Positions 42,885 to 53,744 are shown, counted from the stretch's first letter. The stretch: 64,000 bases of DNA from Aureobasidium sp. EXF-3400 (GCA_024195585.1 SWBL01000167.1:42415-106414), one strand, 5' to 3'. Numbers and translations: made by a program. Notes: generated from the letters alone by a model not told the origin.

Positions 42885-44507
42885 ATGGCGCAGATCGTCA
42901 ACGATCTGTACAGCCACTTGGATCTGCTGAAGGAGGATATTGAGGCTATGTTAGGCGACCCACGCAGTGACATTCCCAAAACCCTCGATGGTGCACGAGC
43001 TCGTCAAGTCCCAGGCCAGCAAGAATATGTTGCTCTTCAGGAGCGTCTCTACGAAGTCGGAGCATTCCTCCAGAGTTTTGTGGAGCAAGGTGAGTCTATG
43101 CACACTCCCGACAAAACATCGTTAGGCTAACAATATCAAGTTAACGCACTCAACCCCTCAAAGACTCAGCTTCTAGACAATCTGACAGCACTGCAACGCC
43201 AAATCAACAACGCGCCATCGAGAAAGGACTACGACGACGCCAAGGATACAATCAAGCAGTGGGATACTTTCTGGGCAGAGCTTCAACCTGAGCTCACCCA
43301 ACTGAGGATTCAGAAGATAGACTACAATCGTCTCAAGCCGATGGAGGCCGCTATGAAGGCTGAGATGGAGAAGTACACGAAGGAGTTCGCTGCGAAGCAG
43401 GCAGACTACAATCGTCTGAAGGCGATTGAGCAGCAGTTGATCGCCAACGATGGCGAGTATAAGGCCCTGCTCAGACAGTCCAACCAGGTACAGAGTGATG
43501 CAGATGAGCTTCAGGCTCTTCGCACCAGGTCTGGTCAGATGCAAGAGGATGCAGTTGAACTTCAGGCTCTTCGTACCAGGTCTGTCCAGATGCAAGAGGA
43601 TGCAGATGAGCTTCAGGCTCTTCGCCAGCAGCATGAACAACGCCGCAACACGCAACAAATCACCGGCCCATCCGTCTTCACGGCCCCCGAGGCAGCTCTT
43701 GACCCCGTTGACCCCGTTGATCCCTTCGCCCTCTCCCAAGCCGTTATTGGAGTCCAAGCAGACATTCATGAGCGTTTCTTCAACAACACGCTGGACGAAA
43801 CCACCTCGACCATTGCCTCCTCCGCCGCACGAGCTGGTGCGCAAGCCTACATCTCTGCTGTCTCTGCTGGTCAGACTGAGGCCGACGCCCTTGTTGCCGC
43901 CGAGCAGGCTGCTGATGAAACGGCTGCTGAGACAAGCGCTGCCCACGAGAATGCTCGCGCAGCTGGCGAAGAAGCACGCAACATGGCCAAAGGCAGAGGT
44001 CGCTCCTCGCCTGTTGCACAAATCGCTCACGACACTGCATCACGTGAGGTCCTTCGCGGTAACAATCGTGCTCAAGCTCTGTTCGCGGCTCGTCGTGCGA
44101 TCGACGCTATCCTCAGCCCTGAGCCTGAACCCACTGATGCTGCTAATCAGGCTGGTGATGATCAGGCTACTACCGATGAGACTGGTGCTTCTGATCAAGC
44201 TGGTGCTTCTGATCAAGCTGGTGCTTCTGATCAAACTGGTGGTGCTGATCAAACTGGTGGTGCTGATCAATCTGGTGGTGCTGATCAGACTGGTGGTGCT
44301 AATCAGACTGGTGGCGCTGCCCCCGGTGCTGTTCCTGGAGCTACCGGTGCTGCCCCCGCTGGAGCCCCTGGCGCTATTCCTGGCGCTGCCCCTGCTGCTG
44401 GAGCTGCCACTGCCGCTGCTGCCAACACGGTCACTGCCACCCAATTGCAGACCATCTTCACCAACGTTGGCACCGCTGTAGTCAACAGAAGCCCATGGCA
44501 GATCTAG
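42885..44507 (+). CDS. Lineage-specific coiled-coil/repeat protein, ends at in-frame TAG
   Basis: Exons 42885-43089 and 43141-44507 give 523 residues. The N-terminus (MAQIVNDLYSHLDLLKEDIE) is shared with the truncated gene at 45.3 kb. A long coiled coil contains about three 17-residue repeats (DELQALRTRSGQMQED and variants). Then comes an Ala-rich helical region, about seven 6-residue repeats of the type GASDQA/GGADQT, and a Pro/Ala/Gly-rich stretch. The frame stops at TAG (44505-44507), yet it continues open for 138 codons to 44924 (next entry). I recognise no known family; composition suggests a structural or scaffold protein, but that is a guess. Confidence 0.65.
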
Positions 44508-44924
44508 CAGGCAGTCAACAATGGCATCAGAGTCGGTGACGGCACTAGACCCGTTGTTAATTACCCTCGTCTGCCTGGCTCCTTGAAGCAACCTGTCATC
44601 GATCGTCTAGCACAAGACTTCCTTGGCAGCATCTGTAGGATGAGTCTGCCACAATTCAATCAGCATTTTACAGGAAACATCAACAAGACAACTTGCTTGT
44701 ACGCAAAGGTCTTCAAGGCAGCAGATGTCACTGCCAATCAACTCTACGCCTGCGCTTTCTGTAAGGGATTCAACCGCATTTGCCTTCGCAGAACCGACAA
44801 CAACGAGATCTACATCGCACCACTCGCTCCGGAGCTTCGCGCACCGGGCGCTGACCTCACTGAGCTGGGTGGTTGGGTTCTTCGTCCCACGGAAGTCATG
44901 CAACCCTTTGGCGCGGTCAGATAG
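44508..44924 (+). other. Continuation of the coiled-coil gene beyond the in-frame TAG
   Basis: Directly after the TAG the same frame stays open for 138 codons and ends TGCAACCCTTTGGCGCGGTCAG then TAG. The sequence has protein character (RLPGSLKQPVIDRLAQDFLG) and a Cys-rich core, LYACAFCKGFNRICLRR, that could bind metal. It is best read as the true C-terminal domain, cut off by a nonsense change (CAG to TAG is one C-to-T step), reached by readthrough, or joined by an unseen splice. A weak alternative intron (GTCACT at 44428 to CTAGCAG at 44510) would skip the TAG in frame. Confidence 0.55.
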
Positions 44925-45316
44925 GGCAAGATTCGAAAAGAAGAAGATGGTGACAAGGTGAGAGCTGCCGCTCACATTTTCTTGTACTGAGATGCAGGAC
45001 CCCTGAATCGCTGGTTATCGAGTGTACTTCTCGGCCTCGTTGTGTAATTTTAGTAAGATGAATCAAAGGAGTGGAATGAGGATGGCTGAACAGGAGATTG
45101 AAGTATTAGCAGTCATGGTATACAAAATGATCTTCTCAGAGGCTACAGTCAAGCTGCGACATACATCACTTCCAGTTGATGTCTTCAATTCACTGCGCAC
45201 CTGTAATCTCACTTGGTTTTGTCGTTTGCGTTATTTGCTTGTCCTCGCAATATAAAAACCTCCCAACGCGCTTCAATCCAACCTTTCCCTTCTCAACCCT
45301 CGCAGTAGTCGCGATC
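44925..45316. other. Intergenic between coiled-coil paralogues
   Basis: About 390 bp with the end of one paralogue and the promoter of the next. A possible TATA-like CAATATAAAAAC lies at about 45249. Nothing else is supported. Confidence 0.35.
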
Positions 45317-45657
45317 ATGGCACAACTGATCGACCAGCTGTGGAACAACTTCCACGAACTCAGACAAGACATCGAAGATTTCCTGGGCCCTACCAATGAC
45401 GACCTACCAAGAAGTTTCGCCGAAGCGCAAAGTCGTCCAGGTCCGGACTCACAAGAAGAGTATCGTTCTCTTCAAGAGCGTTTGTTCACCCTGAGGGTGT
45501 TTCTTCAGAATTTCGTGGACCAAGGTCAGTCCTTGCGCACTCCTGATGAATCGTCTTAGGCTAATCATATCTAGTCAACGGCATGGACACTACAAAGACT
45601 CAGCTTCTGGACAGTCTGAGTCAAATTCACCAGCGATCCGATCTTGAACTATCTTGA
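45317..45657 (+). pseudogene. Truncated paralogue of the coiled-coil gene
   Basis: Exons 45317-45524 and 45575-45657 give only 96 residues. It starts MAQLIDQLWNNFHELRQDIE and continues EEYRSLQERLFTLRVFLQNF, clearly parallel to the 42.9-kb gene. The intron is also homologous (CACTCC...GGCTAA...ATATC) and sits at the same codon phase. Exon 2 begins VNGMDTTKTQLLDSLSQI like its relative (VNALNPSKTQLLDNLTAL) and then hits TGA, with none of the coiled-coil region remaining. It may still be expressed as a short protein, but it is a truncated copy. Confidence 0.7.
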
Positions 45658-45917
45658 CAACATTGCCAGCTCTGGCGATTTCGCGACCATGAAATCATTT
45701 TCAAAACTATCTGTAAACCCCCATGTTCGTCTCTTTGGCGCTGACAGTCAAGAAGAGGTTGAGATTGGCATTCCATGCGCGTCAAGCACCTTTCGGCAAG
45801 GGCGAACAAACCATCGTCGATACCAGTTTTCGCAACACTTGGGAACTCAATCCGAGTCAATTCTCGCTCAGCGACAAGTGGCAGCCGTACGTCGATGTCC
45901 ATAGAGAGCTGAGCTAG
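45642..45917 (+). pseudogene. Fragment of a fungal 2OG-Fe(II) oxygenase-like gene
   Basis: Right at the break of the truncated paralogue, one frame reads LNYLDNIASSGDFATMKSFS and VNPHVRLFG, and after about 45765 the match moves to another frame reading APFGKGEQTIVDTSFRNTWE then LNPSQFSLSDKWQPYVD. Together this resembles the N-terminal part of fungal prolyl-4-hydroxylase-like 2OG-Fe(II) oxygenases (APYGKGxETxVDTSVRNTWEL). A frameshift splits it and the catalytic HxD...H core is absent. It is therefore a broken fragment. Identification is from memory of the family. Confidence 0.5.
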
Positions 45918-46072
45918 ACAAGCTGTCATACATTGATAGAGATCATCAGTGGGTATTCAGGTCGAGATGGTGGTGAAGAAAATGATGCTGGAATTAAATT
46001 ATGTAGTGGTGTGAACAAAGCAAGCGACCTGCTTTGCCTTTTTGTAAGTATCTGGCACAGGCAAGTTTCATT

Positions 46073-47569
46073 TCAGTACCATTCATGGCCCTCCTCTCCC
46101 TTGTGTTCGTCTTTGGGGTTGAGATTCAAGATTCTCTGCCCAGGACCGGTGTCAGCCGACTGACTTTCAAAAGTACCAGAAACCGCTCTTGTGCCAATTG
46201 TGGTCAAAGAATCATAGTTGTCGATAGCACCAGTGACGGCCGCCCACTCGGGACTTGAAGGAGAAGAGCCGTCTCCAAGATCGCTCCATCGCGTCACAAC
46301 AATCGCATGTTTGAACAGCTTCTTCGGATCCTTTTCCGATCTATCCTCGGCCAGCTTGACCTCGATCAGATACTCTGTCGGACATTGGGGACATCGGCGC
46401 ATAGGACGGCATTCTGAACATAGCACGATGATCGCACTTTGATGTGGTCGTCTTCCAGCAGCCTTTGCTAGCCCCTCATGTAATGACTTTTCCGGCGGTA
46501 CTGGCATATGGCTCAGAGCGCATTTACAGAGTTTCATCAACAGTCCATCCCTCCAGTGTGCGCAGACGGAGAAGTAAGGCAAGTAGTCTTCACGACTGTA
46601 GAGGAGCATGCGCTCACCAGCTTGTGTCAATCCTGGCTCTGTAAAGGCAGTACTTTGAACACGCATCAGGAGATGTCCTTTGAAGACGAAATAACGAGAG
46701 CTGTGGGTCCATCTGGGTTCATATGGCTCTCTCCAAAGACGCGCCATTGTCGTTGCTTCGATTCCATGGTCTAGACCGTATTTCTTGCCTCTCAGAGCCA
46801 GTTGAACGAAAGTATAAGGAAGCGTTCGGCCTGTTGTGATACGAATTCTCGGTTGAGGCATGAGATTGTTCGTGGCATGTGGGCAGTCAAAGAGAGGATT
46901 GAGTACGCTGGCAGGCTTGAGTTTCTCCTCGCCTTTCAAAGTCCGGAGATGATATTTGTTGCAGACAAAGCAGAACAGGTGATTCGGCAATCTATCTTGC
47001 AACCTGTGTAAGAACTCCAGTCTGACCTCTTCATTGTCGGGATGATTGATGATTGTAAAACAAGAAGACCCCACACGGTCCAGCAAAGTTTTGGTTGAGA
47101 GAGCAAGGCAGGCACGATCAATCAAGCTCAAATGCTCTGCAATATGATTCCATAACTGAGGCGACAAGCTAGCAATTTGAGGTTCACCAGGCCGCCGATT
47201 CGGATCCAATTCGTATCTATTCAAGACTTCTGTCACGGTGTCGAAAGAGTCGTGCGCAAGACTGTGCAGCATCAAAGTACCATCCAAAAGCTCTCCAGTC
47301 TGTTTATCAATCTTGGGACCAGTCTCTCGCGCTTCTCGGATACGTTCGGCTTGTGTTTTGAAGGGAATGACCTGAATCGAGTCCTGCCTGGAATCAAGGG
47401 AAGCTCTATATGAGCTTTTGCGCCCCGACGCCACACTTTCGCCAGCGCTGCTCTTCCTTCGAGGAGAATTTGTGTCGTCGGCTGATTTTCTCCCAAAAGT
47501 GGAGCGAAGTTTGTCTCTGAGGCTTCGACCGCTCTTGTTTGAGCTCTGCATAGTAAGGTCGTCCGTCAT
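46073..47569 (-). CDS. F-box-like domain protein with Ser-rich N-terminus
   Basis: Single exon, 498 residues from the first in-frame ATG at 47569 (MTDDLTMQSS); the frame is open further upstream but without ATG. Residues 1-80 are Ser/Lys/Arg-rich. Near residues 130-165, SLSPQLWNHIAEHLSLIDRA followed by CLALSTKTLL looks like an F-box. A Cys-containing region follows (FCFVCNKYHLRTLKGEEK, FDCPHA, CSECRPMRRCPQCPTEY) that could bind zinc. This combination is common in filamentous fungi as uncharacterised F-box-like proteins. A role in ubiquitin-ligase targeting is possible but inferred. Confidence 0.65.
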   Translation of the reverse strand: MTDDLTMQSSNKSGRSLRDKLRSTFGRKSADDTNSPRRKSSAGESVASGRKSSYRASLDSRQDSIQVIPFKTQAERIREARETGPKIDKQTGELLDGTLMLHSLAHDSFDTVTEVLNRYELDPNRRPGEPQIASLSPQLWNHIAEHLSLIDRACLALSTKTLLDRVGSSCFTIINHPDNEEVRLEFLHRLQDRLPNHLFCFVCNKYHLRTLKGEEKLKPASVLNPLFDCPHATNNLMPQPRIRITTGRTLPYTFVQLALRGKKYGLDHGIEATTMARLWREPYEPRWTHSSRYFVFKGHLLMRVQSTAFTEPGLTQAGERMLLYSREDYLPYFSVCAHWRDGLLMKLCKCALSHMPVPPEKSLHEGLAKAAGRRPHQSAIIVLCSECRPMRRCPQCPTEYLIEVKLAEDRSEKDPKKLFKHAIVVTRWSDLGDGSSPSSPEWAAVTGAIDNYDSLTTIGTRAVSGTFESQSADTGPGQRILNLNPKDEHKGEEGHEWY

Positions 47570-48011
47570 GTTGATGGGTGGCTCAAGTTGTATCAATCTC
47601 TTGGAGGCTTTTTGCTGGAGCTTCGCGTTCTCATATACGACGCGCCTGCTCGCTTCGATCTGATATGATTTGGCAGGACACTTTAAACACAAAGCATGTA
47701 TAATCAACAAGGTAAGTTCGATTAAAGTCTCCGTTGCTGACTGATGTTTTTTCGAAACTGCTTCAACTATTATGACGATGCACACCCGCGAAGATCCGCG
47801 CCGGGCTCACGCCATGGTCAAAGTTTGGAGCAAACCCGTTGTCAGCCCAATCTCACGTCTCACCACCACCACAAAAGACAATGTCACGATTCATGCACGA
47901 CAAAATATCATAGGAAAAGATAATGTTGGATATCGTACAGCTTTGGTTTGGCGGGAAAAGGAAACTAATCTAGAAAAATGTACAAATTCACCAAAAAGCT
48001 TTTGTGGTAAT
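47570..48011. other. Intergenic, F-box-like promoter / MIC60 3' region
   Basis: About 440 bp between two minus-strand genes: promoter of the F-box-like gene and 3' UTR of MIC60. No other feature is supported. Confidence 0.35.
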
Positions 48012-50149
48012 CTAATCGACGAGAAGGCTCTGAAGTCTGGCTTCGGTAGCAATAACCTGGAGGATAAGTCAGTATACTGCAGGAAAAGAAGCAGCAGGAT
48101 AGGTGAACTCACGTCGATAGCCTGCTTGGTCTCCAAAACTCTTCTGCACTCTGCGACCCAGTCCTTGCTCAGGACACCAGCCCAACCTCCAAGCGAGTTC
48201 ATCTCTCTGGCAGCACCATCAATGTCACCCTCTTCAAGGAAGACTTGAGTGCGGCTCAAGACAGCCTCAACATCATCACCCTCGGGCATACCGGCACCTT
48301 GCTTATTGAACATGAAACGAGAAAGGACGGCAGAAGCGGCGTGAGAAGCAATACCGGCATCTTCGGGCAGAAGAGCAGCCTTGCGAACCTCGGAAGCGAC
48401 ACGACGGAAACGATCGATCAGGTGAGCAGAGCTGGGGACACCACGTTGGTATGCGGTAGGGGGGATACTGGCAACAGCAGCGGAAACAAGCTCGTTGTTG
48501 TTGCTGATCTCCTTAAGTGCGGCGAGCTCATTGATGAAAGGAGTAGGGTGGTCGTGCTTGGAGATGGCGTTGCGAACAGACTCGAGAGCGACGTGCAAGT
48601 GTTGAGTAGCCAAGTTGCTGTCAACGACCTTGTTCCATTCACCGGTAAGCTTCTCGAGCTCGGCAACAGAGCTGGAAAGCTCGTCAAGACGGGCAAGACG
48701 GCCATTGCGCTCCTCCTCGACACGGTCACGAACGCTCTTTGCGAAGCGGCGCTGCAACTCAATCTCTTGCTCAACCAGGGCGTTGCGGGCACGCTGCTCG
48801 GCAACCTTGCGCGCAACATCAAGCTCAGTCGAGAGCTTGTTCTGGTATGATTGCGACAACTTCTCGCGCTCACTCTCGTACTCTTCGCGCCACTTGGCTT
48901 CCTGATCTTGCATTTCGGTCTGCAGACGACTGACGAGCTCCTTGGCAGCAGTGTCGAACAGAGTGTGGGCGTTGGAGATCTCATCGGCGGTCTTCTTCTC
49001 GGCTTGGGCTCTGAGGGTGGCGATATCGGAGACAATCTTCTCGACTTGGCTCTTAGCAGCAGCCATGGTTGATGCGTACTTGTCGGAGGAAGAGTCGGCA
49101 TTAACAACGGTGATAATGTTGTTGAGCATCTTGACGACGTCCTGGACAACGGGTTCGGTGGCATTGGGCATGCTCATCAGGTCGAGAGGAGCAGCAGCGA
49201 CGGTAGGTGTCTGGGCAACCTGAGGGGCGGGGGTCGAAGGCTTGGAGGCTGTTGTTTGCGAATTGCGTTCAGATTTGACATCGTCCTTGGGCAACAAATG
49301 GTGTGTTTTTGACTCCATGTCGAGGCGGGGCTTACCATCTTTGTGGGCTGCTGTCTCAACAGCAGAAGTGCGCTCAGCAGGGGTGGCCTCCTGGGGTTGC
49401 TGGAGAGGACGAGAAGGCTCGAGAGCACTGACGTGACGGCGCTCGGTATCGGAGCTGACATCGTTGACTTGTGCTGTCAAACCACTGTTCTTTCCAATCT
49501 GAACCTTGTTCTCGCCGCGGACCTGAGGGTAGTAACGATCCTCGAGCTTACGGCTAGGGAATCTCTTGCGGAACTCGCGCTCTTCAAGGTATGAGACTGC
49601 ATCCTCGCCAAAAGGTACGTATTCGGTGAAGAAGTCGTGGAAGTTGTCCGAGATGAGCGAGTAGTAGACACCACCAGCAAAACCAAGAGAAGACAGGAGG
49701 AAGAGGGTGGTCAAGAAGCGTCGGAAACGACCACGACGTCTGGGCTTAGGTGCGGGAGCGGACACAACCTTGGGACCAGTTGTAGAGGCAGGAGGAGGAG
49801 GGGGAGGGGTGGCACCGACAGCCTCAGGAGTAGGAGGAGCTCTAGGGATGCCAATGGGTGCACCTTCGATTGGCGAAGCGGGAGTTTCGGCACCGAGCTT
49901 CGGTGGTGCGGGTATGTCGCTGGCGGCCTTGTCGCTTTGCGAACCAGGAAGGACAGTCTCGTCGGGTCTACGAATATCGGCAAAGGCTCTCTGGATGTGA
50001 TTGTCAGCACGCGACAGTCAATTGGACGGCTTGATAGACGTCAGATGGACAGAACGCACGGAGCGGTTGAGCAGCAGTTGCGAGACGACGGGCGAGGCGC
50101 GTGGGGCGCACAGGCGAGCCCGACTCCGAATCAACGGAGTGCGAAGCAT
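48012..50149 (-). CDS. MIC60: MICOS subunit Mic60 (mitofilin)
   Basis: Exons 50149-50060, 49990-48113 and 48056-48012 encode 670 residues. Exon 1 is an Arg-rich mitochondrial presequence (MLRTPLIRSRARLCAPRASP). A Pro-rich segment and basic stretch lead to one transmembrane helix, FLTTLFLLSSLGFAGGVYYS, near residue 120. A long coiled coil fills about residues 270-450, and the mitofilin signature region lies at the C-terminus (FINELAALKEISNNNELV, GDIDGAAREMNSLGGWAG). The last exon of 45 nt supplies VIATEARLQSLLVD and the stop, the conserved Mic60 end. It is an inner-membrane protein that shapes crista junctions and contacts the outer membrane. Confidence 0.94.
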
Positions 50150-50370
50150 TATGACCGCTGAACAGAAAAGAAAAGACGGAGGGTGAGGGGAGATGGTTGC
50201 AAAAGCAGCTTCAGCTTCGACTTCGATATCGACTTCGCTCTCCAACTGTCCGACCGACGTCTTGCACGCGTGCACGTTCCCGCTCCGCTATTCGGCTGTC
50301 GCCGCTTCTCGGAATGCTTGTTGCAATGCTACATATGATGTACAATAGGATGGATTTCATCACGTGATTG

Positions 50371-50453
50371 GCTGCTGTAGCTCAGTGGTAGAGCGTGGGA
50401 TTGCAGTTTCTGCAACTATCCTAAGGTCCGTTGTTCGACCCAGCGTAGCAGCT
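50371..50453 (+). tRNA. tRNA-Cys (GCA) with 11-nt intron
   Basis: A full cloverleaf can be drawn: acceptor GCTGCTG paired with TAGCAGC, D-arm GCTC...GAGC, anticodon stem TGGGA/TCCTA, variable AGGTC, T-arm CGTTG-TTCGACC-CAGCG. The 18 nt between the anticodon stem halves split into a 7-nt loop TTGCAGA and an 11-nt intron after position 37, giving anticodon GCA. Intron TCTGCAA can pair with TTGCAG, the usual anticodon-intron pairing. Internal boxes A (TAGCTCAGTGGT) and B (GTTCGACCC) are present, and a T-run follows at about 50458, suitable as a Pol III terminator. Confidence 0.88.
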
Positions 50454-51030
50454 TGTCTTTTTGTTTGCTCGACACATTGCATGAGCCGGAAAACTTAACC
50501 CTGACCTATCGACAACGAATGCTTTTTTCTTCTGAATCAGAAATCATAAATCTACGCTCAGTAGGCCAGTAGCCGATGATTATTGTATTCTCTTCGGCCA
50601 GTTCGCCGGAGTTGATGCCGGCAAGAACAGGTAGAGGCCCAAGCTCCAACGCGATCTTCACGTTCTCTAACGAGAAGAGCCTCATTCTTCTAGAAAATCT
50701 TTCAGCCTATCTCTAGTCAATTGTCTGATACAAACCTGTGCGGTGTGTTCTTATACACATACATGAACAAGCCACGCCGAGAATAGGCATGCATCGTGAT
50801 GTATCGAAGAGATCGAGTCCCGAGGAAGTATTCGATGACGCCTGCCTGATGACATTGATGGTTTTCCTTCAAAATGCGGGCACTTCTGACGACAGCACTT
50901 TTTGTGTTGAGCATTTAGCACATTTAATAGCTATCCACTGAGTGGGGAGTTGTAGTAGAGCAAAAGGTTTTTGTTACATCGATTCTTAGCCTACGCATCC
51001 TGCCCTCTGTTTGGATCAATCAATTCCACC
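50454..51030. other. Intergenic between tRNA and SDR gene
   Basis: About 580 bp. It contains the Pol III terminator and the promoter of the following SDR gene. Open frames here (60-70 codons) have no recognisable content. Confidence 0.35.
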
Positions 51031-52524
51031 ATGACGACACTTTACAGAACGACATCTAGAGCTCTTCCCTCAGGTACAAGTAGGGCAGCTCCCCGAACAC
51101 TCATGGCTACTTCCCGTCTTCAGACACTTTCTCGACACATCCAACCTCGAGCAATCTATACACCTACTACCCAACGTACCTTTACAACCACACCCAACAT
51201 GTCTTCTCCCAACAACAACGATGCTTTCAAGCTCTCTGAGCTCTTCAATGTCAAGGACAAGGTCGTTGTCGTTTCCGGTCAGTCCTAACCCCTGTCTGGT
51301 CCCACATGAAGTCTCCTTCTGACTAGATGATGTACAGGCGGTGGCTCAGGTATTGGTCTCATGGCCACTCAGGCATTCGCTGTGAACGGCGCCAAGGTCT
51401 ACATCATTGGCCGCACAAAGGAGAAGCTCGACAAGGTCGCCGAGATCTACGGCAAGGACATTCCCGGACAGATCATTCCCCTCCAGGGTGATATTTCCAA
51501 GAAGGAGTCCATTGCCGCCATGGTCAAGGAGATTGAATCCAAGGAGAAATGCGTCTGTATTCTCGTCAACAAGTCCGTTCACATGTATCCGCTGGCCATT
51601 GATCGCATGCTGACAAGTACAGCGCCGGTGTCTCATCCAACACCATGCAGACTGAGGCCAAGTCGGCCGAAGAGATGAAGGCCAATCTCTTCGACAACCC
51701 AGACTCAAACATCGAAGATTGGACCGACACCTACAAGACCAACGTTCCTCAATGCTTCTTCATGACCATGGGTTTCCTCCCCCTGCTTCAGAAGTCTGCT
51801 GAGCACCAACACGGCTGGTCTGGTTGCGTAATCAATGTAAGCCCAATCAAGAAGCACAAACAACACGATTAGTGCTAACCTGTTTCTTGCTTCACAGGTG
51901 TCCTCAATTTCAGGTATCGTTAAGACTGCACAACACCACTTCGCCTACAACGCCTCAAAAGCTGCTGTTATTCACCTTACCAAGATGCTGGGCTTCGAGA
52001 TTGGCAACAACGGCCTCAAGGTCAGAGTCAACTCCATCGCTCCTGGTGTCTTCCCGTCCGAGATGACCCAAGGTGAGAGCGGTGAGAACCAAAAGTCTGA
52101 GCTCCCTAAGGAAGACTTTGAAGGCAAGGTCTTCGCTCAGCGTCCTGGCAATGATAGAGATATGTAAGTCAAGCCGAAGCTGTGAATACCACGACCAGTG
52201 GTGGCGCTTTGTCTCGGCCTGTGCGCAAGGCCCGTACGGTGGTTTAATACTGTATACCGTCCGGGACGGCGCCTCGCAGAGTTCAGTGCACTCGTCAGCA
52301 AAGTCGTGGCGTTCTTGCGTTCTTGCCTATCCGAACTCTATGAACTCTTGCTAATCGTGCTGTCCTAGGGCAAATGCCATGTTGATGGTAGCAACAAACC
52401 AGTACTTAAACGGAGTAGCCCTTCCCGTGAGTTATCGTGATTCTAAAACTATACTGCTGTTTGGGATCGTGCTAATGTTTTTTAGGTTGATGGCGGCTAC
52501 ATCTTGCAGCACGGCTCTGCATAG
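51031..52524 (+). CDS. Short-chain dehydrogenase, mitochondrial-type leader
   Basis: Six exons (51031-51277, 51338-51572, 51623-51836, 51898-52163, 52369-52426, 52486-52524) give 352 residues. The first ~55 residues are rich in Arg, Thr and Ser and nearly free of acids, like a mitochondrial presequence; an in-frame ATG at 51199 (MSSPNNND) could start a cytosolic form. The Rossmann motif GGGSGIG is rebuilt across intron 1, NNAG across intron 2, the catalytic VSSISG across intron 3, and YNASK carries Tyr and Lys. The C-terminus VDGGYILQHGSA is typical of 3-oxoacyl-ACP-reductase-like SDRs. Intron 2 has an unusual GTCCGT donor. The substrate is unknown. Confidence 0.87.
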
Positions 52525-52865
52525 ATCAAGGAAGATCTGAACGAGGAGGGTTATGGCATGTTATCACGAACATAATGACAATTCAAGACTGTATCAGTCT
52601 TCTAAATTCCTCACGAGTGGGCTTCATCTAGGCTTCATCTGGGTGACTTCAATCGAATCTTGTACAAACGTTCACGACACGACTGTGCTCGCGTGATTAA
52701 TAAACCAATCGGCATAACATCGTTCAAATCATCAGTCATATAGATTAGACGGCTCGGCTACATCATAGCGTAGAGGGGGAGCACGCTAGCGAGCGAAGGG
52801 ATAAATAACTAGTCGACCTTTGCTACCAAGGCGCCAACCTTCTTGTCTTTATACCATCACGTAAA
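52525..52865. other. Intergenic, SDR to unknown gene
   Basis: About 340 bp containing the SDR 3' UTR and the promoter of the next gene. No RNA gene or notable repeat is seen. Confidence 0.35.
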
Positions 52866-53700
52866 ATGACAATCCCTAACCTACCCGATCCCCGGTTCGA
52901 CAATAGAGTCCTAATCTACGACCCCGAAGCCATCAAGACAGCTCTATCATCCTACTTCCAGGCCCTCAGCAAATTGCCATACATCGAAGCATCCGACATC
53001 GTCTCCCCATCAGCTGCCGGCTGGCCCAATATCACTGCAACAAATTTCGCACCACTAGGCAAGAACGAAACGGTAATTGCACTTCTCAAACACCTCCCGT
53101 ATCTGCGGAATCCCGGCTTGCCAAAGGGACACACGATTGCCTTCGAGACCTTCGCGATTGATTACTCGGCCGCGCCATTCACAGAGCCGCTTGATGGAGA
53201 TGCGGCGGAGGGGTTGAGTCCAGATCAGTACGAGGATGACGAGGAGAAGATCAAGAGCTGGGTGGTGCCGCTTACTATGAGCCAGGATCAGTATTCAGGT
53301 TGCTGGTGGTTGCTTGATACTACTGATGGTGATTTGTCCATCGAGTAAACTCGAACCACGCTGATTATTGGCAGGCACGGTGACAGAGTGGGCGCATAAC
53401 GATAGCATGGAGCCAGAAGTCGATTATGATGATAATGATCCGCGCGCGTGGCGTAATGCGTGCGGCGAGACGAGACTGCTTGGAGAGCTGTTGACCGAGT
53501 GGAGGGAGAAATTTGAGGGCTTGGATTGGGTTGCGTCGTCGGAGAAAGTTTGGGATGAGGAGATGAATGCTGAGAACCATGGGCAGTTGCGGAGGATCAT
53601 CAGGGAGCATGGATGGCCACACGATTTTAGGAGAGAGGAGTGTAAGAAGGCATTGTTGGCATGGGACGAGGAACACCAGGATGATCTTTATGGAGCCTAG
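52866..53700 (+). CDS. Uncharacterised fungal protein
   Basis: Exons 52866-53328 and 53375-53700 encode 262 residues. The chosen donor is GTGATT inside ACTGATG, giving a 46-nt intron and the smooth junction WWLLDTTDG-TVTEWAHND; the more obvious GTAAAC donor at the apparent stop would lead into a stop at once. The protein is soluble, rich in acidic residues and tryptophans, without signal peptide or transmembrane helix. The phrase GCWWLLDTTDGTVTEW recalls small fungal proteins of unknown function. I cannot assign a role. Confidence 0.6.
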
Positions 53701-53744
53701 AGAGAGAGGCTCGACATCTTGGAAGCCACCATCTTCTACTCTCT

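Noticed and set aside
43450..44481. 343-codon plus-strand frame in the coiled-coil gene
   Set aside because: Shadow of the real frame; its repeats mirror the 18-bp coding repeats, and it lacks continuity with exon 1.
53344..53374. GTAAAC donor for the unknown gene at 52.9 kb
   Set aside because: It gives the wrong phase and runs into a stop; the GTGATT donor at 53329 restores a smooth reading frame.
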